Assembly (NCBI GenBank): GCA_963784195.1
Contig: CAWARA010000015.1
Location: forward strand, 62,001-126,000
Direction: 5' to 3'
Length of the DNA: 64,000 nucleotides
Source of the DNA: CAVQAH01 sp963784195
GTDB taxonomy: Bacteria; Acidobacteriota; Vicinamibacteria; Vicinamibacterales; 2-12-FULL-66-21
The notes beneath the pieces are model-generated. The model made no database searches. It saw nothing but the letters and a program-made list of their open reading frames with translations, and had not been told where the DNA came from. This document shows, piece by piece, positions 10,559 through 18,800 of the stretch; position 1 is the first letter of the stretch; every line of letters begins with the position of its first letter. Made by a program: the position numbers and the translations under genes.

Positions 10559-11082
10559 GGCGGCGTCGATTGCAGCTGACTGGTATCGACGAAGTAGTCG
10601 CGGCTGAGCAGCCGCCACACCGTCGATCTCAGCTCTGCGCCTCCCGACGTCGCATGCTCGAAGAGGAAGTGCATCGCCAGCGAAGTCGCGATGATGGCGA
10701 TCGCCGCAGCGACGATATGCTCGACGACCTCGCGCGCACGTCGCGATGACGCGTGGACACCTGGCCGTGCGCTGTAGCCGGCCACGAAAGCCACGACGAG
10801 AGCTTCCGGCCAGGCCACGCCACCATGCCATCTCGGATACCGAGCCACGTGGCGACGGGAACTGCGGTGATCACGATCAGGAGACCACCGGTCGGCCGCC
10901 ATCCGGACATCAATGCCAGAACGCCTAGAACGATGACGAAAACCGGGGACACCATCAACCCGACCGAGCGACGAAAGGAGCAGAATGAAGGTCGCCGACA
11001 GGAGAACCCAGGCAAGAGCGACAGCTGCGCTTCCAGCGTTGCGCGCTATGGGGGACGCGGCCAAATGCCACATAGGATTCAC
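10549..11082 (-). CDS. Membrane protein, probable N-terminal part of the adjacent O-antigen ligase; frameshifted twice
   Basis: Begins MNPMWHLAASPIARNAGSAA and holds about five hydrophobic segments if two frame changes are allowed. The frame moves near 10965 (after FILLLSSLGR, continuing GLMVSPVFVIVLGVLALMSG in the next frame) and returns near 10810 (GGVAWPEALVVAFVAGYSA). It ends ten bases inside the downstream ligase frame. Read together with that frame, the protein would have about 645 residues and the full set of membrane segments. Either this is a separate small membrane protein translationally coupled to the ligase, or the same gene with three indels; I favour the latter. Confidence 0.55.
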   Translation of the reverse strand: MNPMWHLAASPIARNAGSAAVALAWVLLSATFILLLSSLGRVDGVPGFRHRSRRSGIDVRMAADRWSPDRDHRSSRRHVARYPRWHGGVAWPEALVVAFVAGYSARPGVHASSRRAREVVEHIVAAAIAIIATSLAMHFLFEHATSGGAELRSTVWRLLSRDYFVDTSQLQSTPPCA

Positions 11083-11090
11083 GTCGCGCG

Positions 11091-11885
11091 ATGGGCATGC
11101 GGCGGACAGGGCGCGCCACTTCGTCTATTAACGCTAGCGAAATCGATCTACCATTGAGCGACCTGCAAATGGAACTTGAGAGATTAGTGCGCCAGGCGCG
11201 CATAGACCTCAAAGAACGAGGCCTGATCGTAACGCTGCAGAAGAGTTTACTGAAGCTCTGGGACTTTGCGGAGTATACCGTCGTCAAGCGGCGACGGCGA
11301 GCGTCGACATTTACAGTTGGCGGCCGCAGCTACCCGTACCTCACTCACTACTACAACGCCACCTGGCGGAACGAACGCGCCGTCGAACTGCCGTTGGTGA
11401 TGGCCTTTCTCGAGGACCTGCGGCCCCGCGCGCGCCTGCTCGAGGTCGGTAACGTGCTGTCCCACTATGTCGAGGCCTCGCACACCGTTGTCGACAAGTT
11501 CGAGCTTACGCCAGGCGTCGTCAACGAGGATATCCTCGACTACGGACAGCCGAAGACGTTCGACGCGATCGTGAGCATTTCCACGCTCGAACATGTGGGT
11601 TGGGACGAAACGCCGCGCGACTCTGAGCGTGCTGAACGCGCGTTGGCTCACATGCGATCGCTACTGGTGGACGGCGGGCGGCTGTTCCTGAGCTTTCCGC
11701 TCGGGTACAACCCGGCGCTCGATCACCTGGTGTTCGACAATCGGCTCGGATTTCGGCGAACGCATTACCTGCAGCGTGTGTCCGCGGACAACCGCTGGCG
11801 CGAAGCCGACATCTCTGGCCTGACGAACGCGCGGTATGGGGATCCGTACGGCTCCGCGAATGCCATCTTCGTCGGCATCGACTAG
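11091..11885 (+). CDS. Class I SAM-dependent methyltransferase, unknown substrate
   Basis: 264 residues from ATG 11091; ATG 11169 (MELERLVRQARIDLKE) is an equally good start. A glycine-containing motif LLEVGNVLSHY replaces the usual D/E-x-G-x-G, followed by VVDKFELTPGVVNEDILDY and IVSISTLEHVGWDETPRD, as in the small group of methyltransferase-like proteins found in polysaccharide loci. The divergent motif I (no second glycine in the normal spacing) makes catalytic activity uncertain. It is divergent from the membrane protein at 10549-11082 and convergent with the next methyltransferase. Confidence 0.65.
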   Translation: MGMRRTGRATSSINASEIDLPLSDLQMELERLVRQARIDLKERGLIVTLQKSLLKLWDFAEYTVVKRRRRASTFTVGGRSYPYLTHYYNATWRNERAVELPLVMAFLEDLRPRARLLEVGNVLSHYVEASHTVVDKFELTPGVVNEDILDYGQPKTFDAIVSISTLEHVGWDETPRDSERAERALAHMRSLLVDGGRLFLSFPLGYNPALDHLVFDNRLGFRRTHYLQRVSADNRWREADISGLTNARYGDPYGSANAIFVGID

Positions 11886-11951
11886 ATGTGCGACGGAGTT
11901 CAGACGATCCGCAACCTGACGTCAAATATCAGATCGGGCAGGCGATGTCAG

Positions 11952-12828
11952 TCACCGTACTGATACGAGGTGATGTTCTTGAAGATCTCGGTGAACTCGA
12001 TTCGAGATAACGCTCGTCCTCGGGGTCCAGTTAGCCGGCTTTCTCGCGACGAGCAGCCACGAATCCTTCCATCCGGGAAAGACGCGGGTGAGAAGTCCAT
12101 AGGCGGGGAGAACGGCTTTCGGCAGCTTCTCCAGCATATGGTCGCAACCTCTGAGTTCCAGGACTTCGAGGCCTAGATACTCTGCGAGCTTGGCCAAATC
12201 GTGCCGCACGTACTCGCGCACATGTCCCCGCCAGGCACCTGGATACCAGTAGAAACTGTCGAAGCGCGGCAGATTTGTCCTGCCAAGCAGCACGCTGATT
12301 CGCTTTCGAATATTCACGGCATTCGGAACGGTCACGAACAACAGCCCGCCCGGCCTGACAAATCCGAGCAGATCGTTCAGCAAGTCTCGCGGCGAATTGT
12401 GGAGATGCTCCAGGACGTCGTGCATCATGACCATATCGAATTCGTTCGCGGCGAACGGCATGGCGCTGCCATCAGCAAGGCGAAAGTCGATACCGGATTC
12501 CGCTGCAAATTTCCGTATCCTTTCAAGGTTGCCGGGCAGCCGATGCCAATCGTCCTGCAAGTCGTCATAGCCAGCACACTGAAAGCCCAATCGCCTGCAC
12601 GATGGCGGTCTTGTCGCAGGGGCCACAGCCAAAATCCAGGATCTTGCTTCCAGGCTGTAGGTAATGAGTGACCGTTCTTGCTACCGTGGCGTATGCCCCT
12701 TTGTCCTCGGAGCCATACGTCATGTAGCCTTCGAAAGGGAACTGATTCTTTACGAATGCAACAGCCTCTTTGGGTTCCATGACCTTCGCCACCCACACCT
12801 CGGAGAATCTGAGACAGCCCGCCACCAT
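11952..12828 (-). CDS. Class I SAM-dependent methyltransferase, frameshifted near 12600
   Basis: Motif I KILDFGCGPCDKTAIVQA is encoded in one frame (start ATG 12828, or 12780 giving MEPKEAVAFVKNQFPFEGYM) and the remainder LGFQCAGYDDLQDDW onward in another. Later motifs are FDMVMMHDVLEHLHNSPRDL and FVRPGGLLFVTVPNAVN, typical of Methyltransf_11/23 enzymes. The length is a multiple of three plus one, fitting one inserted base; repaired length is about 291 residues (275 from 12780). Likely modifies a sugar or lipid intermediate of the local glycan. Confidence 0.75.
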
Positions 12829-12861
12829 ACGCGCACGCGACTAGCAAAGGGCCTGGCTGTT

Positions 12862-14326
12862 CTAGCGAACTCCCACGACCGCGTAATCCAGATTCGTGAA
12901 CATCCGCGCGTTCAGCTTGCGCACGTTCTCGTTGAACGCTTCCACCAGCTCGCGTGGCAGCGCATTCGCATCACCCGGCACCGGCTGCAGCTTGTCTTCA
13001 TCAGGCACCGGCGACCGATACTCGACATCGACCCGCGTGAAGCCGCTCGCGATCACCAGGTACTTCAACGTGTCCGGGTGGAGTGGCCAGACGTGCGTGA
13101 TGTCCCGGATGTAGCTGTCGAAGAACGCCACCCAGCAGGCCGGGTTCAGCGTCTCGAGCACGATCACGCCGCCGGGACGCATCTTGACGAAGGCGAGCTC
13201 GAGAAACTGGAGCAGGTACGACGGCTGGAGGTGCTCGACGACCTGCGCCGCGAACAGGCCTCCGAGCGACTGATCCGGCTGCGCGGAGAGGTAGCTGACG
13301 GCGTCTGCCTCGGTGACGTCGAGGCCGCGCGCGCGGCAGTCCTCGGCCATTTCGTGATTGAGGTCGATGCCCCGCGCGGTGACGCCGGCGCCGGCCAGCA
13401 ACTCGAGGAACTCTCCCGCGTCCGCATCCGACGTCCAGGACGTCAGACGTTCCGGCGAAGTGCGGGAGGTACGACTCGAGCCTGGCGCGGATGGCTGTCC
13501 GCGATCCGCGGAAGCGATCCTCGAACGTCAAGTACTTGTAGGCGTCGAGGGCCGGCGCAAATGGGGTCAGACTCTGGTCTGGCCCGGGGACTCGGGACTC
13601 GGGGCTCGGGACTCGGGACTCGAAGCTCGGTCTGACCCCGGTCTGACCCTGGTCTGACCCCAGCAGGCGCTCGAGCTCGCGCTTCAAGGTGATCGAGGCC
13701 TGCTGCGCGACGCTGACCGAGGTCCGCAGGCTCTCCTGCGTCGACGCCAGGGCGGCGGTCCGCGTTTCCAGACGCGCGTTCAGCGATTCCCAGCGCTTGT
13801 CGAGGTTCTCCGCCATCCCGCTCAGCGACGCATTCAGCACGAGGGCGCCGCTAGCGGTGTCGCGATCCTTCGTGTCCACGTAGCCGGTGATCTGCTGGAG
13901 GTAGAGCAGCAGCCGGCCGTTGAACGTCGCGAGCGCGTCGAATTTCGCCTGCAGGGCGGCTGCCGCCTCTTCGCTCGCGCGCTGCGAGGCTCGCGCGGCC
14001 TCGACGCTGCGATTCAGATGGTCGACGAGCAGCGAATTGAAGGAATGCTGACGCTGAAGGTACGGCGCCATCGCTCGATAGACGAGATCCGCGATGCGCG
14101 CCTTCACGCCCGATCGCGGCGGCGCTGCCGCCGTCGCTCCAATGATCTGCCAGTTCTGGTTGAGCGCCGTCAGCTGATGATCGTCGAAGCCGCGCGCAGG
14201 GCGCGGTACCTGAAAGCCGGGCGCGTGCGCGCGATCCAGCTCGGTCAGCGCGTCGTTGTAGCGCCGGTCGGCCTCGTCTCGCTCCTCCCTGAGCCGCCGC
14301 AGCGTTTCATCGAGGCGTTCAGCCAT
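12862..14326 (-). CDS. Coiled-coil methyltransferase, frameshifted near 13415
   Basis: About 487 residues when repaired. Residues 1-230 are polar and heptad-like (MAERLDETLRRLREERDEAD; LTALNQNWQI; MAPYLQRQHSFNSLLVDHLN), giving a long coiled coil. The methyltransferase domain follows: SDVLDVGCGRG in the first frame, then EFLELLAGAGVTARGIDLNH, AAQVVEHLQPSYLLQFLELA and MRPGGVIVLETLNPACW in the second. One extra A in a GGGAGAG context explains the shift. The linker between the halves (near residue 230-255) is encoded by a tandem-repeat array at 13563-13661. The start overlaps the thiG stop as ATGGCTGA. The architecture recalls WbdD-like chain-terminating enzymes, but no kinase domain is present. 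Confidence 0.72.
13563..13661. repeat. Tandem array inside the coiled-coil methyltransferase gene
   Basis: On the plus strand, four imperfect copies of GGTCTGACCCC or its complement flank five copies of a 7-nt unit GGGACTC. The array stays open in the minus-strand coding frame and yields a Ser/Pro/Arg-rich linker (SFESRVPSPESRVPGPDQSL). Confidence 0.85.
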
Positions 14327-15131
14327 TCGTGTGAGAGCCCCGGCTGCCGGCGCCGGTCGTGACCATGCCCTCGACAGGGCTGCTCGCCGACGCGTGGGAC
14401 CGGCGCGGAATCCTGCCCGACAGATACGCCAGACGTCCCGCTTCGACCGCCAGCTTCATGGCGGTCGCCATCGCGACGGGATCGCTGGCGAGCGCGATGG
14501 CCGTATTCATCAGCACGCCGTCGGCGCCAAGCTCCATCGCAATCGCCGCATCGGACGCGGTCCCGACACCGGCGTCCACGATCACCGGGACCCGCGCCTG
14601 TTCGCGGATGATGCGAATGTTGTTCGGGTTCTGGATGCCGAGCCCTGAACCGATCGGTGCGCCAAGCGGCATGACCGCCGCCGCGCCCGCTTCCTCGAGC
14701 TTGCGGCAGATGACCGGATCGTCGTTGGTATAGGGGAGGACGATGAAGCCCTCACGCACGAGGACTCGCGTCGCTTCCAGCAGCGCCACGTTGTCGGGAA
14801 AGAGCGTGCGCTCGTCGCCGATGACCTCGAGCTTCACCCAGTTCGACAGGCCGACTTCCCGTCCCAGCCGCGCCGTCCGTATCGCATCGTCCGCCGTAAA
14901 ACAGCCGGCAGTATTGGGAAGAATGAAGATGCGCGACTGATCGATGTAGTCGAGCAGCGATTCCTTCGATCGATCGGTCACGTTCACTCGCCGGACGGCG
15001 ACCGTCACCATGTCGGTTCCGGAAGCCGCGTGCGCTTCAGCCATCACGGTGTGCGACGGGTATTTGCCGGTGCCGACGATGAGTCGCGATTGAAAGGATT
15101 TGTCGGCGATGACGAGCGGTGTTACTACCAT
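14319..15131 (-). CDS. thiG: Thiazole synthase
   Basis: Forms the thiazole phosphate of thiamine from deoxyxylulose phosphate, dehydroglycine and sulfur carried on ThiS. 270 residues: FQSRLIVGTGKYPSHTVMAE at the N-terminus, the Schiff-base lysine in NWVKLEVIGDE, and the phosphate-binding VIVDAGVGTASDAAIAMELG. ATG 15131 has an AGGAG Shine-Dalgarno sequence and matches the family start. Directly after thiS on the minus strand; the next gene (coiled-coil methyltransferase) overlaps its stop. Finding it within a glycan locus is unexpected. Confidence 0.95.
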   Translation of the reverse strand: MVVTPLVIADKSFQSRLIVGTGKYPSHTVMAEAHAASGTDMVTVAVRRVNVTDRSKESLLDYIDQSRIFILPNTAGCFTADDAIRTARLGREVGLSNWVKLEVIGDERTLFPDNVALLEATRVLVREGFIVLPYTNDDPVICRKLEEAGAAAVMPLGAPIGSGLGIQNPNNIRIIREQARVPVIVDAGVGTASDAAIAMELGADGVLMNTAIALASDPVAMATAMKLAVEAGRLAYLSGRIPRRSHASASSPVEGMVTTGAGSRGSHTNG

Positions 15132-15172
15132 GGGCTCCTGTTTCGTTGTGAGATAGGCGGGCGCCGAGGAAC

Positions 15173-15508
15173 TCAAACCAACCCTTCGGGCAGACCGTTC
15201 CGATCTGCAACCAATGCCAACCCCAATGCCTCCGTGTCTCTGTGTCTCTGAGTTAAAGCTTGTTCCGTTCCCTCCGTCCCCTCCGTCTCCCTAACCTCCG
15301 TCCCCTCCGTCCCTCCACCCACGAAGTTCACAATCTCGATCTCATCACCGTCGCCAATCATGACCGAGTCGTAGCGATCGCGTTTGACGATGACGAGGTT
15401 GTGTTCGACGGCGACGCGACGGGGATCGACGTTCAAGTCGGCGAGCAGGGCGCTGATTGTGACAGGTCCGGCGATCTCGTGCGGCTCGCCGTTCAGGCGT
15501 ATGGTCAA
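15173..15508 (-). CDS. thiS: ThiS sulfur carrier with an abnormal C-terminal extension
   Basis: Residues 1-66 are a complete ThiS of the beta-grasp fold, ending EIEIVNFVGGG. In ThiS the protein normally stops at the Gly-Gly that is adenylated by ThiF and turned into the thiocarboxylate. Here translation continues for 45 residues (TEGTEVRETEGTEGTEQ and onward), encoded by a low-complexity array (15264-15317) and a second one (15232-15251). The tail would block adenylation unless removed. A small indel hiding the true stop, or invasion of the stop region by the array, would both explain it. The frame starts nine bases from the upstream glycosyltransferase stop. Confidence 0.85.
   Translation of the reverse strand: MTIRLNGEPHEIAGPVTISALLADLNVDPRRVAVEHNLVIVKRDRYDSVMIGDGDEIEIVNFVGGGTEGTEVRETEGTEGTEQALTQRHRDTEALGLALVADRNGLPEGLV
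15232..15317. repeat. Two low-complexity arrays at the thiS 3' end
   Basis: 15264-15317 has a roughly 9-nt unit CCCTCCGTC repeated about five times with drift. 15232-15251 has a TCTCTGTG-like unit repeated two to three times. Both lie inside the open frame of thiS and code for its tail on the minus strand. Confidence 0.8.
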
Positions 15509-15516
15509 AGTCTACC

Positions 15517-16941
15517 TCAATGATGAGATTCGCGGCTTGCGCCGCTCATCGGTGAGGGCACTCCGAGCGATCCGAGCACGTTCACGAGCGTCTCGTCCGC
15601 ACTCGCTCGCACGTGCTCCGGGAGCGAAATCTCCGGCGCCGGACGTGACATAGCGATCGGGATGACTCGTCGGTAGTCCTCGACCATTGCCGCCAGGCTG
15701 TGCGTGGACTCCCAGTATCGCTGACCTTCGACGCTCAACGCGTGGCGAAGCTCTGCGTCGCGTCCAAGCCGCCGCATCGCCAGCCGTAGCGAGTGATCTT
15801 CATCGAGGATATCGACCGCGACGCAGACCGGCTCCCCGCAATCGCCGCTGGCCCCCGCCCTTCGATTTCCGATTGCCCATGCCCCTCGCCCATTCATTCC
15901 CGACTGCAGCTGCCACGTTCGAGGATCGAGCGCGGGCACGTCCGTGAGATGCGAGAGGTGGACGGTCACCGTTGGGGTCCCAGCCGCCAGGCAGCGCAGC
16001 CAGGGTCCTGAAATCTCCCGCGCCGTTGGCCATCGCAAGGTCAGCGCCACGTCGCAGGCTGCAATGCACGCCGTCAAATCGTTGTCGGAGTCGAGGTATC
16101 CGGTCATCGTCACCGCATCACGGATTCCGAGCCGGTCGATATCAGCGCGGGGATCGTAATGCGGCGGCGCGGCACCGGCGAGCAGCAGGTGCATGTTGGC
16201 TGCATGACGGCGCGTGTCCGCGAACGCGTCGAGGACCTGAGGGATTCTCTTATCAGGAGACAGACCTCCGAAGCAGCCGAACAGCGTTAAGTTGGCGGCA
16301 AGGCCGAGACGCTGGCGAACTTCGGCGCGCGCTCGTGCGCGCTCGTCGGCGTTCACGACCTTCCCGTGTCCGAGCCTGATGGGCTCGACGAGTGCGCCAG
16401 GTGCTTCGGCGGAGAGTTGCTGTGCGAGCGACGTCGCATGAACGCCGACCATGCGCGACGCCGCAGTGACCAGACGCGTCATCGGCCACAGATAGTAGAG
16501 GTGCGTATCGAAGCCGGCGATTGCCAGCTCAGCGAGGTCGGGGCTGACGTCCGGGTGGTTCCATTGGAATTCCAGCCGATAGTCGGTTTTCCGGCCGGAA
16601 CGAAGAAGCGCCGCCGCGCGAGCGTGATGGAGGTGCGCGTCGTGAAGGACCGCAAGGCCAGGATAGCGTAGGAGATACGGCCAGATGAACTCGTGCGTCG
16701 AGGAGTTTCCGAGCTGAAAGATGGTGAGGTCGTACGGCGCCTGCTGGTGCCGCCACACGAAGTCGTGAGCCGAGTAAGTGCCCGCAATCGCAGCCGGTTC
16801 GACCGTGGTGGCGGACGCATCGACAAAAACGTCGATGTCGAAGAACGCGCGAAGTGCGGGCACCACCCGCGCACTGTCCGTCGCGACGCCCGATCGAACG
16901 GGCGGCATCGGGCTGAACCAGGCGAGTCGTCTGTGGGTCAT
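15517..16941 (-). CDS. GT4-family glycosyltransferase
   Basis: 474 residues starting MTHRRLAWFSPMPPVRSGVA; the ATG at 16941 is preceded by GGAG at good spacing (an upstream ATG at 16956 is less likely). Segments ANLTLFGCFGGLSPDKRIPQ and ADIDRLGIRDAVTMTGYLDS are the UDP/GDP-sugar domain; CIAACDVALTLRWPTAREIS and LRCLAAGTPTVTVH are the acceptor end of GT4. Residues about 350-375 (GMNGRGAWAIGNRRAGASG) are low complexity and coincide with a degenerate repeat at 15868-15903, probably an insertion into the gene. First gene of a minus-strand run with thiS, thiG and the coiled-coil methyltransferase. Confidence 0.82.
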   Translation of the reverse strand: MTHRRLAWFSPMPPVRSGVATDSARVVPALRAFFDIDVFVDASATTVEPAAIAGTYSAHDFVWRHQQAPYDLTIFQLGNSSTHEFIWPYLLRYPGLAVLHDAHLHHARAAALLRSGRKTDYRLEFQWNHPDVSPDLAELAIAGFDTHLYYLWPMTRLVTAASRMVGVHATSLAQQLSAEAPGALVEPIRLGHGKVVNADERARARAEVRQRLGLAANLTLFGCFGGLSPDKRIPQVLDAFADTRRHAANMHLLLAGAAPPHYDPRADIDRLGIRDAVTMTGYLDSDNDLTACIAACDVALTLRWPTAREISGPWLRCLAAGTPTVTVHLSHLTDVPALDPRTWQLQSGMNGRGAWAIGNRRAGASGDCGEPVCVAVDILDEDHSLRLAMRRLGRDAELRHALSVEGQRYWESTHSLAAMVEDYRRVIPIAMSRPAPEISLPEHVRASADETLVNVLGSLGVPSPMSGASRESHH

Positions 16942-17030
16942 GCGTTCTCCGAGCATTATTTCAGGTCTCCGCTGAGGGCGGATAACCGGCCGCTGCCATC
17001 GGCGGTGTCATGGATGCCCCCTAACGCCTG

Positions 17031-17039
17031 TGATAGCAT
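17031..17039 (+). promoter_or_regulatory. Probable extended -10 promoter of the nuo operon
   Basis: TGATAGCAT fits an extended -10 (TGnTAnnnT). A weak -35 (TGGATG) lies 17 bp upstream at 17011-17016. Transcription would start near 17046. Confidence 0.4.
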
Positions 17040-17081
17040 GCGATGTTTAGGACGGAAGCCGCCGGCCGGCTGATCTGTCTG

Positions 17082-17112
17082 CGCGCCCGGTGGACACCCG
17101 GCGCGTTTTTTT
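17082..17112 (+). terminator. Intrinsic terminator in the nuoA leader
   Basis: A CGCG-C-CCGG stem pairs with CCGG-CGCG around a TGGACAC loop and is followed by seven T at 17106-17112. It ends 30 bases before the nuoA start codon, downstream of the likely promoter, so it may attenuate the operon, end a short RNA, or stop antisense readthrough from the thi/glycosyltransferase region. Confidence 0.7.
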
Positions 17113-17141
17113 GCTCGCCGCTTGAGAAAAGATTCACAAGC

Positions 17142-17504
17142 ATGCACGGCTGGGTCCCCATCCTCATCATGCTCGGCCTCGGCGCCGGCTTCGGAGCGTT
17201 CAACATCGCGTTGTCGCACCTGGTTGGTCCGAAGAAGCCGACGCCCGAAAAGCTGGCACCCTATGAATGCGGCATGCCGCCCGTCGGTGACGCCCGCGAA
17301 CGCCACCCGGTGAAGTTTTACCTCGTGGCGATGATCTTTCTCCTGTTCGACATCGAGGTGGCCTTTCTGTATCCCTTCGCGATGGCGCTCCGGGACCTCG
17401 GGTGGCCCGGATTCATTCAGATTGTGGTGTTCTTCGCAATCCTCGTGACGGGCTATATCTACGTCTGGCGCAAGGGCGTGCTCGACTGGGGGCACGAAGG
17501 GTGA
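17142..17504 (+). CDS. nuoA: NADH-quinone oxidoreductase subunit A
   Basis: 120-residue membrane subunit of complex I with three hydrophobic segments. Diagnostic segments are LAPYECGMPPVGDARERHPV and KFYLVAMIFLLFDIEVAFLY, which contain the conserved Tyr-Glu-Cys-Gly and Phe-Asp-x-Glu-x3-Leu-Tyr-Pro motifs. ATG 17142 was chosen; the frame is open upstream through the terminator but the extra residues do not resemble the family. First gene of the nuo operon. Confidence 0.95.
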   Translation: MHGWVPILIMLGLGAGFGAFNIALSHLVGPKKPTPEKLAPYECGMPPVGDARERHPVKFYLVAMIFLLFDIEVAFLYPFAMALRDLGWPGFIQIVVFFAILVTGYIYVWRKGVLDWGHEG

Positions 17505-17542
17505 CAGTCACGAAGTCATCAGTCAGCAGTCAATAGATGCTG

Positions 17543-17568
17543 GAGTCCCGAGTCCCGAGCCCCGAGAG
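17543..17568. repeat. 7-nt tandem array between nuoA and nuoB
   Basis: Three units of GAGTCCC (third GAGCCCC) and a partial unit, preceded at 17516-17535 by an imperfect AGTCA-type repeat. It lies a few bases before the nuoB start codon. Confidence 0.8.
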
Positions 17569-17577
17569 ATTCAACTA

Positions 17578-18046
17578 ATGGCTGACAACATCGAAATCCC
17601 CGGTACTGACAACGACCGTCGAGAAGGTGGTCCAGTGGGCACGCCGGTCATCCATCTGGCCGGTCACATTCGGGCTGGCCTGCTGCGCGATCGAGATGAT
17701 GGCGATGAGCGCGTCGCGCTACGACATTGCGCGCTTCGGCGCCGAGGTGTTCCGGGGATCTCCGCGGCAGTCGGACCTGATGATCGTGGCCGGACGCCTG
17801 TCTCGCAAGATGGCGCCCGTGCTCCGGCGCATCTACGATCAGATGCCCGAGCCCAAGTACGTGATCTCGATGGGTGCCTGTGCGTCGGTCGGCGGAGTCT
17901 TCGACAACTACGCCATCGTGCAGGGTGTGGATCAGATCGTTCCGGTGGACGTGTTCGTGCCCGGTTGCCCACCGCGGCCGGAGGCGCTCATCTACGGCAT
18001 CGTTCAGCTGCAGAAGAAGATCGATCAGCAGAGGATGTCTGCCTGA
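17578..18046 (+). CDS. nuoB: NADH-quinone oxidoreductase subunit B, frameshifted near 17606
   Basis: Carries the terminal Fe-S cluster N2 of complex I. Cysteines are visible in FGLACCAIEMM, SMGACASVGGV and VPGCPPRPE. The N-terminus MADNIEIPGT is in one frame and TTVEKVVQWARRSSIWPVTF in the next. Removing one base near 17606 gives a 155-residue protein with the standard NuoB start. If the sequence is right, translation could only begin at GTG 17627, giving a 139-residue protein lacking the N-terminal helix. Confidence 0.9.
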
Positions 18047-18080
18047 GTAGCGTTCGCTTGCTGATAGCCGAGACCGTGTC

Positions 18081-18196
18081 AACTCCCCAACTCCCAACCC
18101 TCAACTCCCAAAAGCTCGGAGTCGAACGACTGGGAGTCGCTTGGGAGTTGGATGTTGGGAATTGGGGGTTATCAACGCCGCGTTTTTCAGCGGCGT
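18081..18196. repeat. Inverted-repeat array between nuoB and nuoC
   Basis: Left arm 18081-18112 is a tandem of AACTCCC-like 7-mers and right arm 18141-18170 is its complement, so the mRNA can form a stem of about 30 imperfect pairs. A second perfect 7-bp hairpin (ACGCCGC/GCGGCGT) follows at 18175-18196, ending 12 bases before the nuoC start codon. Confidence 0.8.
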
Positions 18197-18208
18197 GCTA
18201 AGTACGAC

Positions 18209-18784
18209 ATGCAAGCAACTGCCATCATCGACGCGCTGACCCGCGCACTGCCCGGCGATGCCGCGCGCTTCGAGGCGTCCGAGTCGCGTGACGGGATGCC
18301 GACCATTTTCGTCGCGCGCGAGCACCTCGTGGCTGCCTCGCGCACGCTCCGCGACGATCCGTCGCTCCGGTTTGCATTCCTGGCCGACATCACGGCGGTG
18401 GACTACCATCCCCGCGACCCGCGCTTCGAGCTGATCTACATGCTGGTGTGCATCGGCGTCAGCGGCTTTGGCGATACGCCGAAGCGGCTGCGCATGAAAG
18501 TCCGCATTCCCGGAAACGATCCGGTTGCGCCGACGGTCAGCGAGATCTGGGCGGCGGCTAACTGGGCTGAGCGGGAGATCTTCGACTTGTTCGGTTTACA
18601 GTTCTCCGGGCATCCGGATCTCCGCCGGATCCTCATGCCCGACGATTGGGAAGGGTTCCCGCTTCGTAAGGATTACCCGGTCCAGATCAAGGATCCCGTG
18701 AAGACGTACGAACCGCTGCAAGTGTCCGAGGAACAGTTCGTGGCCAACATGCAGGCGGCGCGCAGCCGCGCGAAGCAGGAATAG
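18209..18784 (+). CDS. nuoC: NADH-quinone oxidoreductase subunit C
   Basis: 191 residues, the 30-kDa peripheral-arm subunit. The signature EIWAAANWAEREIFDLFGLQ followed by GHPDLRRILMPDDWEGFPLR KDYP is diagnostic. ATG 18209 was preferred to an in-frame upstream ATG at 18152, which would read through the hairpin array. NuoC and NuoD are separate genes here rather than a fused NuoCD. Confidence 0.95.
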   Translation: MQATAIIDALTRALPGDAARFEASESRDGMPTIFVAREHLVAASRTLRDDPSLRFAFLADITAVDYHPRDPRFELIYMLVCIGVSGFGDTPKRLRMKVRIPGNDPVAPTVSEIWAAANWAEREIFDLFGLQFSGHPDLRRILMPDDWEGFPLRKDYPVQIKDPVKTYEPLQVSEEQFVANMQAARSRAKQE

Positions 18785-18800
18785 AGGACGCAGGAGTACC

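Noticed and set aside
16957..17040. Thiamine riboswitch upstream of the thi-containing unit
   Set aside because: The minus strand has TTAGGGGGCATCC and ACCTGAAATAATGC, which look a little like riboswitch blocks, but CTGAGA and the P4/P5 core are missing and the spacing is wrong.
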